In this document: positions 1 through 8,393 of the stretch, piece by piece
How positions within the stretch are numbered: position 1 is the first letter of the stretch
Layout: each line of letters starts with the position of its first letter
DNA from: an uncultured Fidelibacterota bacterium
GTDB taxonomy: Bacteria > Marinisomatota > Marinisomatia > Marinisomatales > UBA1611
Length of the DNA: 16,817 bases
Reading direction: 5' to 3'
Assembly (NCBI GenBank): GCA_913043185.1
Contig: CAJWMI010000036.1
Span: 1 to 16,817 of the forward strand
The notes under the pieces: model-generated
What the model saw: the letters and a program-made list of their open reading frames with translations, nothing else
The model's database searches: none
Told to the model about the DNA's origin: nothing
Made by a program: the position numbers and the translations under genes

Positions 1-120
1 AATAATGAAGAATCTTTAGATTCACTGCAGGTCATTAATAAGATAGATAGAAATAAAATTAAATATTTATGCATTAATTATAATAGAATTATAAACACGA
101 TAAATTACTTTTTAATGTGA
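1..120 (+). CDS. possible 3' end of an upstream gene (partial, uncertain)
   Basis: The first plus-strand frame is open from base 1 to a TGA at 118-120, giving 39 residues that end in ...INTINYFLM. It could be the C-terminal tail of a gene starting left of the window. The sequence is very AT-rich, rich in Asn, Ile and Lys, and matches no domain I recognise. An open stretch of this length at an edge is only weak evidence in DNA of this composition, so it may be chance. I see no hairpin terminator between it and the next gene. Confidence 0.22.
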   Translation, partial: NNEESLDSLQVINKIDRNKIKYLCINYNRIINTINYFLM

Positions 121-176
121 ACTGATTTTACATATCTTACACAACTAATATTTAAAAATTACCCAAACAAAAAATT

Positions 177-2033
177 ATGACATTTTATTTTAAAAGATTT
201 CTCGTTCTGCTTCTTCCGATTCAGCTGCTTATTGGAAATAATATCACTATTGATGCACCAAAAATCTTACTAAAAAATGTGGGTTTCAATATTTCGTTTA
301 TTGGCAGTTTTAACCCGGATGACTCTTTTACTTTAAATCACAATGGAAAAATATTTTCGCCGTCTAGTGTAACGAATAGCAAAATCAAGTTTGAAAATAT
401 AACTACAGATGCATTAGGTAATGCATCATTCGAACTAGAAAAAAATAGTATAAAAATACATGGTCTAAAAAAATATGTGATTAGACCGTGGGTATCTATC
501 CTCCCTCCGCTTATAGCAATTACCCTAGCCTTTTTAACTAAATCTATCGTGCCCTCTCTGTTTGTTGCAATCTGGTTTGGTTCATGGGCGGTTAACGGTC
601 TGACTTTTGGTGGCATATTCACTGGGCTACTTGATTCTTTTAACGTATTTATACTCAATACTATTCTAGATAGGGACCACGCAGTGATTGCACTGTTCAC
701 ACTAATGCTGGGGGGAATGGTTGGAATCATCTATCGAAATGGTGGAATGCATGGAATTATCCAGCTTTTAATAAAAAAAGCAAACACACCAAAAAAAGGA
801 CAGATCTCCATCTGGCTTTTTGGGATCATAATATTTTTTGATGACTACTCAAACACACTTATTGTTGGGAACACATCCAGGCTACTATGCGATAGGCTTG
901 GGATCTCGAGAGAAAAACTCGCGTACCTGGTTGACTCTACATCCGCGCCAGTGGCTACCGTTGCTGTAATTACAACATGGATCGGATTTCAAATCAGTAT
1001 CATATCCGACTCCATAGAAAATATCAGCGGTATTTCCGAGTCAGCATATCTTCTTTTTATTCACTCTATAGCATACAGCTTTTACCCATTTCTTGCATTA
1101 TTCTTGGTTGGTCTTGTTGTCACTATGGGTAAAGATTTTGGGCCTATGGTAGACGCAGAGATTCGAGCGCGGAAAAATAAAAATAAAAAGATTGAAGAAA
1201 CTGTCCAGGATAATGGTGAAGATCTTAGGGTAAAAGAAAATATTTCCTATCGCGCTGTAAACGCTATTTTACCGATTTCAGTTCTGGTAGTATCAATGTT
1301 CTATTTTATTTTCTCTTCAGGTCAGGGTGACACTATAAAAGATATTCTAGGGAGCGCTGACACATTTTCAGCGCTAATGCACTCAACATTGTTGAGTGCC
1401 TTTGTCGCTGCAGTTTTATCAGTCGGACAACGGATATTATCCCTTAATGAAACATTTGAGGCATGGTACAATGGTCTAAAATTTATGATGATGGGGCTGC
1501 TTGTTCTTGTTCTCGCATGGGCACTTGCTGATATATCTAAAGATTTACACACGGCTGACTACATTGTCTCAGTCCTGGGTGATAAAATACCAATACAGAT
1601 ACTTCCGACAGTAGTATTCTTTATTGCAGCAGTGACAGCCTTCGGCTCTGGATCAAGCTGGGGCGTTATGGCTATCTTAATGCCCCTTGTTATTCCTCTA
1701 TGTTGGGCCGTTATGGAAAATTATGGTGGACCTGGACCAGAGAATATTCATATTCTATATTCGACCATAGCCTGCGTCCTTACCGGTGCCGTTTGGGCAG
1801 ACCATTGTTCTCCAATATCGGACACAACAATCCTTACTTCTATGGCGTCCGGATGTGACCTGATGGACCACGTAAAAACCCAGATGCCGTATGCAATGAT
1901 CGCAGGATCGATAGCGCTCTTTATTGGTACACTTCCCGCTGGGTTTGGAGTTCCATGGTGGCTACTTCTTGGTTTGGGCTTTATCCTGCTCTTTATTATT
2001 ATTAACACGTACGGAAAGCCTACAGACAAGTAG
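177..2033 (+). CDS. Na+/H+ antiporter, NhaC family, with exported N-terminal extension
   Basis: This 618-residue inner-membrane transporter belongs to the NhaC family of the ion-transporter superfamily. Members exchange Na+ for H+, or in some cases an organic substrate for a cation. Visible family signatures are FFDDYSNTLIVGN (about 220-232), the serine-rich stretch DSTSAPVATVAVITTW just after it, and VWADHCSPISDTT (about 539-551) before the last membrane segments. Hydrophobic segments run from about residue 105 to 610. Unusually, the protein starts with a signal-like sequence (residues 1-20, basic then hydrophobic). About 80 polar, beta-rich residues follow (IDAPKILL...FNISFIGSF), resembling a small Ig-like domain that would lie in the periplasm. 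An agmatinase-family gene follows after 18 bases, so the real substrate may be a guanidino compound or polyamine; that is inference. The ATG at 177 is chosen because it includes the signal sequence. Confidence 0.85.
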   Translation: MTFYFKRFLVLLLPIQLLIGNNITIDAPKILLKNVGFNISFIGSFNPDDSFTLNHNGKIFSPSSVTNSKIKFENITTDALGNASFELEKNSIKIHGLKKYVIRPWVSILPPLIAITLAFLTKSIVPSLFVAIWFGSWAVNGLTFGGIFTGLLDSFNVFILNTILDRDHAVIALFTLMLGGMVGIIYRNGGMHGIIQLLIKKANTPKKGQISIWLFGIIIFFDDYSNTLIVGNTSRLLCDRLGISREKLAYLVDSTSAPVATVAVITTWIGFQISIISDSIENISGISESAYLLFIHSIAYSFYPFLALFLVGLVVTMGKDFGPMVDAEIRARKNKNKKIEETVQDNGEDLRVKENISYRAVNAILPISVLVVSMFYFIFSSGQGDTIKDILGSADTFSALMHSTLLSAFVAAVLSVGQRILSLNETFEAWYNGLKFMMMGLLVLVLAWALADISKDLHTADYIVSVLGDKIPIQILPTVVFFIAAVTAFGSGSSWGVMAILMPLVIPLCWAVMENYGGPGPENIHILYSTIACVLTGAVWADHCSPISDTTILTSMASGCDLMDHVKTQMPYAMIAGSIALFIGTLPAGFGVPWWLLLGLGFILLFIIINTYGKPTDK

Positions 2034-2051
2034 TTAGGTAATATTTAAACC

Positions 2052-3020
2052 ATGAAAAAAGAAAATAAGTATAAACCGCTTGATGCAATGGAATATCCGC
2101 GCTTTGAGGGTATACGTACTTTTATGAGGCTCCCACACGAGACCAATTTAATAGATATCGATTTTACCATCGTTGGTGTCCCATTTGACACCGGAGGAAC
2201 CTTTAGAGTCGGCGCAAGATTTGGGCCTTCAGGAATTCGAGATAATTCACTGCTTCTTAGACCTTATAATCCTGCCCAAGAAATTGAGATATTCAAATAC
2301 TGTTCAGGATCAGACTATGGAGACCTGCCAATAATTCCAGGATACCTTCCTGAGTCTCATAAACTAATACAAGAAGGTGCAGAAAAAATATTTAGCCAAA
2401 ATACAATCCCGATCTTTATGGGTGGTGACCACTCGATCTCTCTACCTCTCTTAAGGGCAGTCAAAAAAAAATACGGTCCGGTTGCGCTTATTCACTTCGA
2501 TGCGCACAGTGATCTTTGGCATGGTTATTTTGACAATAAAGACACACATGGTACTCCGTTTAGACGTGCACTTGAGGAAGGACTTATCGATACATCACGA
2601 TCCAGTCAGATCGGACTTAGAGGGCCACTCTATGACCTAGAGGACTATCAAATGTCTACGGAGGAGGGGCTACTAGCCATACCAGGACCAGAGCTCCACA
2701 AGATTGGAAACCAAAAAGCTATTTCAATGATCAAAAAAAGAGTAGGCAATGGTCCTGCTTATCTTACATTTGATATAGACTTTATTGATCCCGCTTACGC
2801 TCCCGGTACGGGTACTCCTGAGGCCGGTGGTTTCACCGGATACGATGGCATCGAGATTGTAAGAGGGCTTACAGATATAAATTTCATTGGCTATGACATG
2901 GTAGAGGTAATGCCCCCGTATGACCCTGCTGACATCACAAGCCTACTAGCGGCAAATATAATGTACGAGTTTATATCGCTGATTGCTATTAGCAAGAAAA
3001 AATCAGATCAAGATCAATAA
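2052..3020 (+). CDS. speB: agmatinase-family ureohydrolase
   Basis: A 322-residue member of the arginase/agmatinase superfamily, which hydrolyses a guanidino group to urea plus an amine at a binuclear metal (usually Mn) centre in the cytoplasm. All metal-ligand motifs are present: GGDHS (H127), DAHSD (D150, H152, D154) and DIDFID (D241, D243). The THGTPF (H166) and TPEAGG (E257) elements typical of agmatinases are also there, and length is normal. It lies 18 bases behind the NhaC-type antiporter on the same strand and is probably co-transcribed. Agmatine to putrescine plus urea is the default assignment. Guanidinobutyrate, guanidinopropionate and free guanidine are handled by close relatives and cannot be excluded from motifs alone. 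No urease or polyamine gene is visible nearby. The symbol is family-level. Confidence 0.85.
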   Translation: MKKENKYKPLDAMEYPRFEGIRTFMRLPHETNLIDIDFTIVGVPFDTGGTFRVGARFGPSGIRDNSLLLRPYNPAQEIEIFKYCSGSDYGDLPIIPGYLPESHKLIQEGAEKIFSQNTIPIFMGGDHSISLPLLRAVKKKYGPVALIHFDAHSDLWHGYFDNKDTHGTPFRRALEEGLIDTSRSSQIGLRGPLYDLEDYQMSTEEGLLAIPGPELHKIGNQKAISMIKKRVGNGPAYLTFDIDFIDPAYAPGTGTPEAGGFTGYDGIEIVRGLTDINFIGYDMVEVMPPYDPADITSLLAANIMYEFISLIAISKKKSDQDQ

Positions 3021-3031
3021 CACTACTTGTA

Positions 3032-4507
3032 CTAAAAATATTTTTTCCAAGCATCTTCTGACTCAGGCCAGCGAGAGGTGACCTTTTTTAGATTGGTCCA
3101 GAATTCAACTCCACTTTTCCCAGTTATGTCACCATGTCCATATTTTGATTCGTTCCAGCCACCAAAGCTGTATGGATCTCTGGGCACAGGGACACCAATA
3201 TTTATTCCTACCATACCAGCGGATGCTTTTTCTGACACCACTTTTGCGATTTGACCAGAGGTTGTGAAAACTGCTGCTGCGTTTCCATAAGGGTTGTTAT
3301 TCTCAATTTTCATTGCCTCTTCAATCGTTTCTGCTCTTATAATTGACAGTACCGGGCCAAATATTTCTTCTTTAGCACTAGGCCAATCTGGATCTATCCC
3401 ATCCAGGATTGTTGCACCAAGCCAGTACCCTTGCTTATAATCATCAGGGGGAGAATTGTCTCGTCCATCAACTAATATTTTTGCACCCATTTTTTCAGCT
3501 TCATCTATGTAGCCGGTAATCCTATCTAAAGCAGTTTTACTAATAATAGTTCCCATGTCCACGCCAAGTTTAAAGTTTCTAGCTTCTTCAACCAGCTGAT
3601 CTATAATATGGTCTATGTTTGCTACGCCCACAGCGACACTAGCCGCCATACATCTCTGCCCCGCGCTGCCCATTGAGCTAGCTAAGAGTCCTTTTGCTGT
3701 AGAGTCAGTGTCTGCATCTGGAACAACAATCATATGATTTTTTGCGCCTCCAAGGCAGAGCGAGCGCTTGCTATTTTGTGAGCACCTGTTATAAACTATT
3801 TTTGCGACACTCGATGAACCAACAAAAGCTACAGCCTTAATATCTTGATGATCACATAGAGCTTCAACAATTGTTTTTGCACCATTTACAACATTGAACA
3901 CCCCGTCAGGTAGGCCCGCCTGCTTCAGATATTCAGCAAGCTTCAGCCCAGCTAGTGGCGTCTGCTCTGAAGGCTTTAAGATAAAGGTGTTGCCGGATGC
4001 TATGGCCAGTGGAATCATCCATAAAGGGACCATGACAGGAAAATTAAATGGAGTAATGCCTGCGACCACACCTAGTGGCTCATGCGTCATCGTACAGTTG
4101 ATCCCAGGGCCCACATCTGATGATTCTCCATTTAATACGTTTGGCAAGCTGGTAGCATACTCTATTACCTCAACCCCACGAAGTATACTGCCTTTGGCAT
4201 CTGCTATTGTTTTACCATTATCTAGGGCAATTAATGCTGCAAGGTTGTCCATATCTTTTTCTATGATTGACTTAAACCTGAACATAATCTGCACTCTATC
4301 GCGAATATTAGTATCTGCCCAATTAGGAAATGCAGATTTTGCTTTTTCTACTGCTATATCTAGATCACTTTTTCCTGAATCCGGTATCGTTGCGATCTGT
4401 TTATCAAAATACGGAGAGATAACACTAATTCTATTCCCAGAGCTACTATCAAGCCACTTATTGCCCACCCAATTGCCGTAGTCACCATGTGAAGTAAATT
4501 GTATCAT
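3032..4507 (-). CDS. mmsA: methylmalonate-semialdehyde dehydrogenase (CoA-acylating)
   Basis: A 491-residue aldehyde dehydrogenase that converts methylmalonate or malonate semialdehyde, NAD+ and CoA to propionyl-CoA or acetyl-CoA plus CO2 in valine, beta-alanine and inositol catabolism. The MMSDH subtype is clear. The catalytic Cys286 sits in GSAGQRCMA. The motif that carries the general-base glutamate in hydrolytic ALDHs reads LGGAKNH (252-258), with Asn, as expected for CoA-dependent enzymes. PFNFP (153-157, Asn155), KPSEQTP (from Lys178) and the FVGSS cofactor loop (from 228) are intact, and length is normal. The ATG at 4507 has a weak AGGAT-like element about 14 bases upstream. It converges with the agmatinase gene (11-base gap) and lies 90 bases downstream of the LD-carboxypeptidase gene on the same strand, so it could be transcribed with it, although no functional link is obvious. 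Confidence 0.93.
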   Translation of the reverse strand: MIQFTSHGDYGNWVGNKWLDSSSGNRISVISPYFDKQIATIPDSGKSDLDIAVEKAKSAFPNWADTNIRDRVQIMFRFKSIIEKDMDNLAALIALDNGKTIADAKGSILRGVEVIEYATSLPNVLNGESSDVGPGINCTMTHEPLGVVAGITPFNFPVMVPLWMIPLAIASGNTFILKPSEQTPLAGLKLAEYLKQAGLPDGVFNVVNGAKTIVEALCDHQDIKAVAFVGSSSVAKIVYNRCSQNSKRSLCLGGAKNHMIVVPDADTDSTAKGLLASSMGSAGQRCMAASVAVGVANIDHIIDQLVEEARNFKLGVDMGTIISKTALDRITGYIDEAEKMGAKILVDGRDNSPPDDYKQGYWLGATILDGIDPDWPSAKEEIFGPVLSIIRAETIEEAMKIENNNPYGNAAAVFTTSGQIAKVVSEKASAGMVGINIGVPVPRDPYSFGGWNESKYGHGDITGKSGVEFWTNLKKVTSRWPESEDAWKKYF

Positions 4508-4597
4508 TTTTCTTTTTAAATCCTATTGTTAATTAATAAAAAGAGTTTATTTATCCTACTAATATCTGTCAAAGCTATTCAAAAAAAATCAATAATC

Positions 4598-5644
4598 TTA
4601 ACTCTTAATTGGCGGCTCTAATACCTTAAATGTTTGGTAGACCGTATTGATCTCAACAATGCATCCAAGTGGCAGTGACACGTTTTTAGATCCATGCCCA
4701 GAAGGAAAATTAAAGATAACGGGGACTTTCATTTTTGAAAAATATTGTTGGAAAACCTGATGCATTTTAAAGTCAGTAGATCTATCAGGGGCCTCAGTTT
4801 CTCTTCTAGAAAACCTACCGATGATAACCCCATTAACCCGATCCAATTTACCAGCAAGTTTTAGCTCGCTAAGATAACGATCTATTCTATAAGGAGCCTC
4901 CCCCACATCTTCAATAAACAATATAGAACCCACTGTCTGGATTTCAAAAACCGAACCCATAGTTGAACAAATAAGCGATAAATTTCCACCAACTAACTTT
5001 CCTGAGGCAATTCCTGGAACCATAGTTTGAACTTTTAAGGAGTCCCCATATAAGTCAAAAGGAATCTCATAGGTATAATCATTACTATTCATTAACAATG
5101 ACCAAAAGTATAACTCTGAGATAGGATCAAGGCCCTTTTTGCTTCCTAGTCCATACATCGGGTTTGGGGTATGAAAAGTAATTAGGTTGGCAAGCTGATT
5201 AAAGGCTATATGAAGTGCGGTTATATCACTAAATCCGATGAAAATTTTTGGATTACTTTCTATGATATTATAATCAAGCATTGAAAGAATTCTTGTGCTT
5301 CCGTAGCCACCAGTTCCTGGAAAAATAGCTCTAACAGATTTATCTTTAAAATAAGACATTAACTCACTCGCTCTTTGTGTATCCGTACCCGCTAAATATC
5401 CCCACCTTCTATAAATAGAATCTTCCTGAATTGTATAAAACCCTTTTTCCTCAAGCCTTGTTCTAGCAAGGCTCATACGAACGGAGTCAAGAAAGCCCGA
5501 TGGCGCACAAAACGCGATCGTGTCACCCACTAAAAGTGCAGGAGGTTTTTGCATAATTGAAGGTGAATCAGATGAACAGGAAAAAATAAAAAAGAATGAA
5601 AAGATAGTGCTGATTATTATAATATGTTTGTTAAAAGATTTCAT
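4598..5644 (-). CDS. LD-carboxypeptidase (peptidase S66), predicted lipoprotein
   Basis: A 348-residue serine peptidase of family S66. Members such as E. coli LdcA remove the terminal D-alanine from L,D-linked (diaminopimelate to D-Ala) tetrapeptides of peptidoglycan. The catalytic triad is readable as Ser139 in GFSDIT, Glu245 in FIEDVGE and His317 in PSGHGSK. The PGTGGYGSTRIL loop (109-120) and the VGGNLSLI core element (218-225) also match the family. Unlike the cytoplasmic E. coli enzyme, it begins with a basic-hydrophobic signal ending in the lipobox IFSC (Cys23). It is therefore probably exported and lipid-anchored, acting on murein or muropeptides outside the cytoplasm. It is divergent from the GHL10 glycoside hydrolase gene (54-base gap), and a D-aminopeptidase and amidase-like gene lie nearby, which supports a cell-wall role. 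I leave the symbol empty because it is an ldcA paralogue by topology. Confidence 0.88.
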   Translation of the reverse strand: MKSFNKHIIIISTIFSFFFIFSCSSDSPSIMQKPPALLVGDTIAFCAPSGFLDSVRMSLARTRLEEKGFYTIQEDSIYRRWGYLAGTDTQRASELMSYFKDKSVRAIFPGTGGYGSTRILSMLDYNIIESNPKIFIGFSDITALHIAFNQLANLITFHTPNPMYGLGSKKGLDPISELYFWSLLMNSNDYTYEIPFDLYGDSLKVQTMVPGIASGKLVGGNLSLICSTMGSVFEIQTVGSILFIEDVGEAPYRIDRYLSELKLAGKLDRVNGVIIGRFSRRETEAPDRSTDFKMHQVFQQYFSKMKVPVIFNFPSGHGSKNVSLPLGCIVEINTVYQTFKVLEPPIKS

Positions 5645-5698
5645 ACCAAATTTCTATCGCAAAAATAATTGATATAATTGTGATAATTCTGATTTTTT
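5645..5698. promoter_or_regulatory. divergent promoter region between LD-carboxypeptidase and GHL10 hydrolase genes
   Basis: This is the only non-coding DNA between two divergently read genes, so both promoters should lie within or overlap it. It is very AT-rich. A TATAAT hexamer at 5673-5678 is a plausible -10 element for the plus-strand gene, giving a very short leader. I do not see a convincing -35 element for either strand. Confidence 0.35.
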
Positions 5699-7564
5699 AT
5701 GAGACCATTATTGTATAATAGATCATTCTTCCAAAAGCTAATACTATTATTATTTTTCTTAGTAGGATATCTCCAGGCCAATCCGCAGAACGAAGAATTT
5801 CGGGGCACATGGGTTATCACATGGGATCACATTGATAGAAATAAAAATACAGCACAAAATATCAGTCACCTTCAACAAATTATCAATGATCATAAAACAG
5901 CAAACATGAACGCAATTATTTTCCAAGTAAGACAAAGTGGAACGGCATACTATAACTCAGCCTACGAGCCCTGGGGCTATTATGCTGGATATCAAGACCC
6001 GGGATACGATCCCCTTGCTAAGGCTATCGAACTCGCGCATGAAAAAGGGATGGAAGTACACGCCTGGTTTAACGTGTTTCAGACCTCAAGTACTCGTCCT
6101 GGGTCACCTGCCTATGAACACCCGGAGTGGATATGTCGTGATCAGAATGGTACCGCAATGTCATCCTATAGATCTCTTTCTCCCGGACTGCCGGCAGTTA
6201 GAGACTATACAATCAAAATAGCCATGGAGATTGTTAATAACTATGATATAGATGGCCTACATCTTGATTATGTAAGGTGGAACGAACATACCAACAGTAT
6301 CAGACAGTCTTTAGATGCTGAGTCTGAGATTGCTGGATTGGATGGAATGATATCAGAAGAAATCTTAAGCCAATTAATACAAAATCGTTCAGGAAGATAT
6401 CTATATGATTATTTACACCCTTACTCAGGTGGCATACCAAGCGGTTATAGTTCATGGGAAGATTGGTGGAGATGGAGCGTGACCGAGTTTGTTAGTTCCT
6501 TACATGATTCAATACAGAGAGTCAAACCTCACGTTCGATTATCTGCAGCTGTACTAGGAAAATACAATTGGTCTGGCTGGCAGGGTTATGGTACAGTATT
6601 CCAAGATGGCGCACTCTGGTTTAATGAAGGTTACCTTGATCATTTGATGCCAATGCACTATCACTGGACAACAGCCAGCGGCTTTACCGGAATGCTATCT
6701 GGCGATTGCCCAGAGTGTTGGGTCTCATTCATCCAAGATGGAATTGAATCAGGTCGATCATTTACGGTTGGGCCTGGTTCGTATATACTGGCAGATAATA
6801 ATGTATGGAATAATCACTCTTCTATTATTGGAAGTTGCCGATCTCTAGATTGGGTTGACGGCTTCCAATTCTTTAGTTATGCAACCTGGGATGATAATAA
6901 TTATTTTATTCCCGCTGGAGAAACATTCTTTCGGAGTCTATCTAAGATTAAACTAAACCCCATTACCACTTATCCTCCTCCAGCGTCACCAACACTCGTA
7001 CTATCACAACTAAATAATGATCAGTTTCAGCTTATATCATACCTTGGTGAAATCAATGAGCCTGTATGGTTAATAACATATCGATCTCTTGATCCTAATG
7101 CAGATCCTGATAATGCTAATATTATTGATATCCAGTATACTAAAAATCCTACATCAATTATTGACCAACAAGGGATTAATGACACGGCGAATACATATCT
7201 CTATTTTTCTACTGTAGCAGATAGATATTGGAATGAGTCAACCATCTCTAATACTGTATTCTCTACCAGCTCACCAATGCCTAATAGTTATACCCTGAAT
7301 CAAAATTATCCAAACCCATTTAATTCAGAAACAGATATTGTTTTTTCTATTCCTAAACTAAAAAACATAGAAATTGAAATATGGTCTCTTGATGGTAGAC
7401 TTATAAAAACCCTCCTCAATTCAAAGCTGATACCCGGTCAGTATAGAATAAAATGGTTTGGGAAAAATAATTTAGGAAAGATTCAATCTACTGGGATCTA
7501 TTTTTCCACTCTATCGGTGGATCAAAAAATAATAAAAACTCGTAAGCTTATTTATGTAAAATAA
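5699..7564 (+). CDS. secreted glycosyl hydrolase-like 10 (GHL10/DUF187) protein with T9SS sorting domain
   Basis: A 621-residue secreted protein. A signal peptide occupies residues 1 to about 27 (cleavage near LQA-N). The GHL10 TIM-barrel domain follows, from FRGTWV (34-39) through PLAKAIELAHEKGMEVHAW to IDGLHLDYVRW (184-194). There Asp190 sits at the position of the conserved acidic residue in the usual DGIHFDDY motif. About 423-525 looks like a fibronectin-III-type linker. From about 529 to the end is a Por/T9SS type A sorting domain (SYTLNQNYPNPFN... and a final KTRKLIYVK). E. coli DigH (YddW), a GHL10 protein, cleaves denuded peptidoglycan glycan strands, so a murein or glycan substrate is plausible here given the cell-wall neighbours; the exact substrate is not provable from sequence. 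The gene converges with the DUF1460 gene, with 3 bases between the ends. Confidence 0.87.
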   Translation: MRPLLYNRSFFQKLILLLFFLVGYLQANPQNEEFRGTWVITWDHIDRNKNTAQNISHLQQIINDHKTANMNAIIFQVRQSGTAYYNSAYEPWGYYAGYQDPGYDPLAKAIELAHEKGMEVHAWFNVFQTSSTRPGSPAYEHPEWICRDQNGTAMSSYRSLSPGLPAVRDYTIKIAMEIVNNYDIDGLHLDYVRWNEHTNSIRQSLDAESEIAGLDGMISEEILSQLIQNRSGRYLYDYLHPYSGGIPSGYSSWEDWWRWSVTEFVSSLHDSIQRVKPHVRLSAAVLGKYNWSGWQGYGTVFQDGALWFNEGYLDHLMPMHYHWTTASGFTGMLSGDCPECWVSFIQDGIESGRSFTVGPGSYILADNNVWNNHSSIIGSCRSLDWVDGFQFFSYATWDDNNYFIPAGETFFRSLSKIKLNPITTYPPPASPTLVLSQLNNDQFQLISYLGEINEPVWLITYRSLDPNADPDNANIIDIQYTKNPTSIIDQQGINDTANTYLYFSTVADRYWNESTISNTVFSTSSPMPNSYTLNQNYPNPFNSETDIVFSIPKLKNIEIEIWSLDGRLIKTLLNSKLIPGQYRIKWFGKNNLGKIQSTGIYFSTLSVDQKIIKTRKLIYVK

Positions 7565-7567
7565 TTT

Positions 7568-8392
7568 TCAACTCTTCGAATCAAACTTGTAAAACATTAT
7601 ACCATCAAACCTGGGATTACCATTATTGTTGATATAATCAATAAAATTTACCCTTACAGTTTTTTTCTGTTTTGATGAGGCATGTATTAGTTCTTTATTG
7701 TCAATCAGGACGCCTTCATGTGCTATCACAATACCATTTTTAAAATAGGATTTTTGGACAAAAGCTGCACCACATATATCAGGGAGTTTAGATAAAAGAA
7801 ACTCATTAACATTTTTTGTTGGAATAAAATAAATTTTATTTTTCGATGTCCAATTAAGATTAAGAAACTCCGACCCATCCTTCTTCTTATTTAAAACAAT
7901 AATTACTGAGTCAAGATTATCTTTTTGGGCTATAGACTTTGTGATATCAACCGTATATGGATTATTTATAATCCTGTCAGATGTATAGTGCCAGCGAGAT
8001 TCATAAGTAGGTATTTTTTTGCCACTAAAATCTGGTTTGTAGTGTATGTCGATCATTTTTTTTCTTGTCTCAGACCAGCTATTGCTAGTGGTAAAAGCAA
8101 GAGATGTCAACACATGTACCGTACAGTCAGACGTGTCAATCCTTAGTATTGGATCCGGATCAGGCTCTATCTCTTCACCTAGCTTGAATATCCCATAAGG
8201 GGTTCCAACTCGCCAAATATTAATGGCCTTTAATCGGTCATTAAACTCTGGAAACCTTTTTTGAAACTCTGGAAGTAATTTCGTAACCTCGTCATTGCTT
8301 AGAGTCCAAGGCTTTGGCAAAGAAAAAACCCAATCAAGTCCCGTACTAGAATTACAAGAAAAAAGCAATAACAGTAATAATATTATTTTCAT
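7568..8392 (-). CDS. DUF1460 family (N-acetylmuramoyl-L-alanine amidase-like) lipoprotein
   Basis: A 274-residue predicted lipoprotein with a very short signal and lipobox LFSC (Cys13). It matches the DUF1460 family, a papain/NlpC-like fold annotated as N-acetylmuramoyl-L-alanine amidase-like. Visible family features are the GTPYG loop (63-67), LGEE followed by an acidic stretch and DTSDCTVHVLTSLAF around the presumed nucleophile Cys90, and the C-terminal pair NGIVIAHEGVLI (His225) and ELIHASS (His237). The likely role is hydrolysis of a bond in peptidoglycan peptides at the envelope; the exact bond is unknown. It is the last gene of a minus-strand run, starting one base after the stop of the FAH-family gene (TAG-A-ATG), so it is almost certainly translated from the same transcript. 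Family call is fairly firm, biochemical activity is inferred. Confidence 0.75.
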   Translation of the reverse strand: MKIILLLLLLFSCNSSTGLDWVFSLPKPWTLSNDEVTKLLPEFQKRFPEFNDRLKAINIWRVGTPYGIFKLGEEIEPDPDPILRIDTSDCTVHVLTSLAFTTSNSWSETRKKMIDIHYKPDFSGKKIPTYESRWHYTSDRIINNPYTVDITKSIAQKDNLDSVIIVLNKKKDGSEFLNLNWTSKNKIYFIPTKNVNEFLLSKLPDICGAAFVQKSYFKNGIVIAHEGVLIDNKELIHASSKQKKTVRVNFIDYINNNGNPRFDGIMFYKFDSKS

Positions 8393-8393
8393 T

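Noticed and set aside
61..110. TATAAT hexamer at 79-84 as the nhaC promoter
   Set aside because: The region is so AT-rich that such hexamers are expected by chance, and no matching -35 element is evident.
3894..4481. 195-codon open frame on the plus strand opposite the semialdehyde dehydrogenase gene
   Set aside because: The opposite strand encodes a fully conserved enzyme across the same bases, and the translated product has no recognisable domain.
2052..4507. Agmatinase and semialdehyde dehydrogenase as one putrescine-degradation pathway
   Set aside because: The genes converge and are not co-transcribed, and the dehydrogenase has the signatures of the methylmalonate-semialdehyde type rather than an aminobutyraldehyde dehydrogenase.
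4542..4606. AAGAGTT and AACTCTT repeats as a possible terminator between the LD-carboxypeptidase and dehydrogenase genes
   Set aside because: Seven-base arms are separated by about 50 bases, with no U-tract and low GC, so they would not form a stable hairpin.
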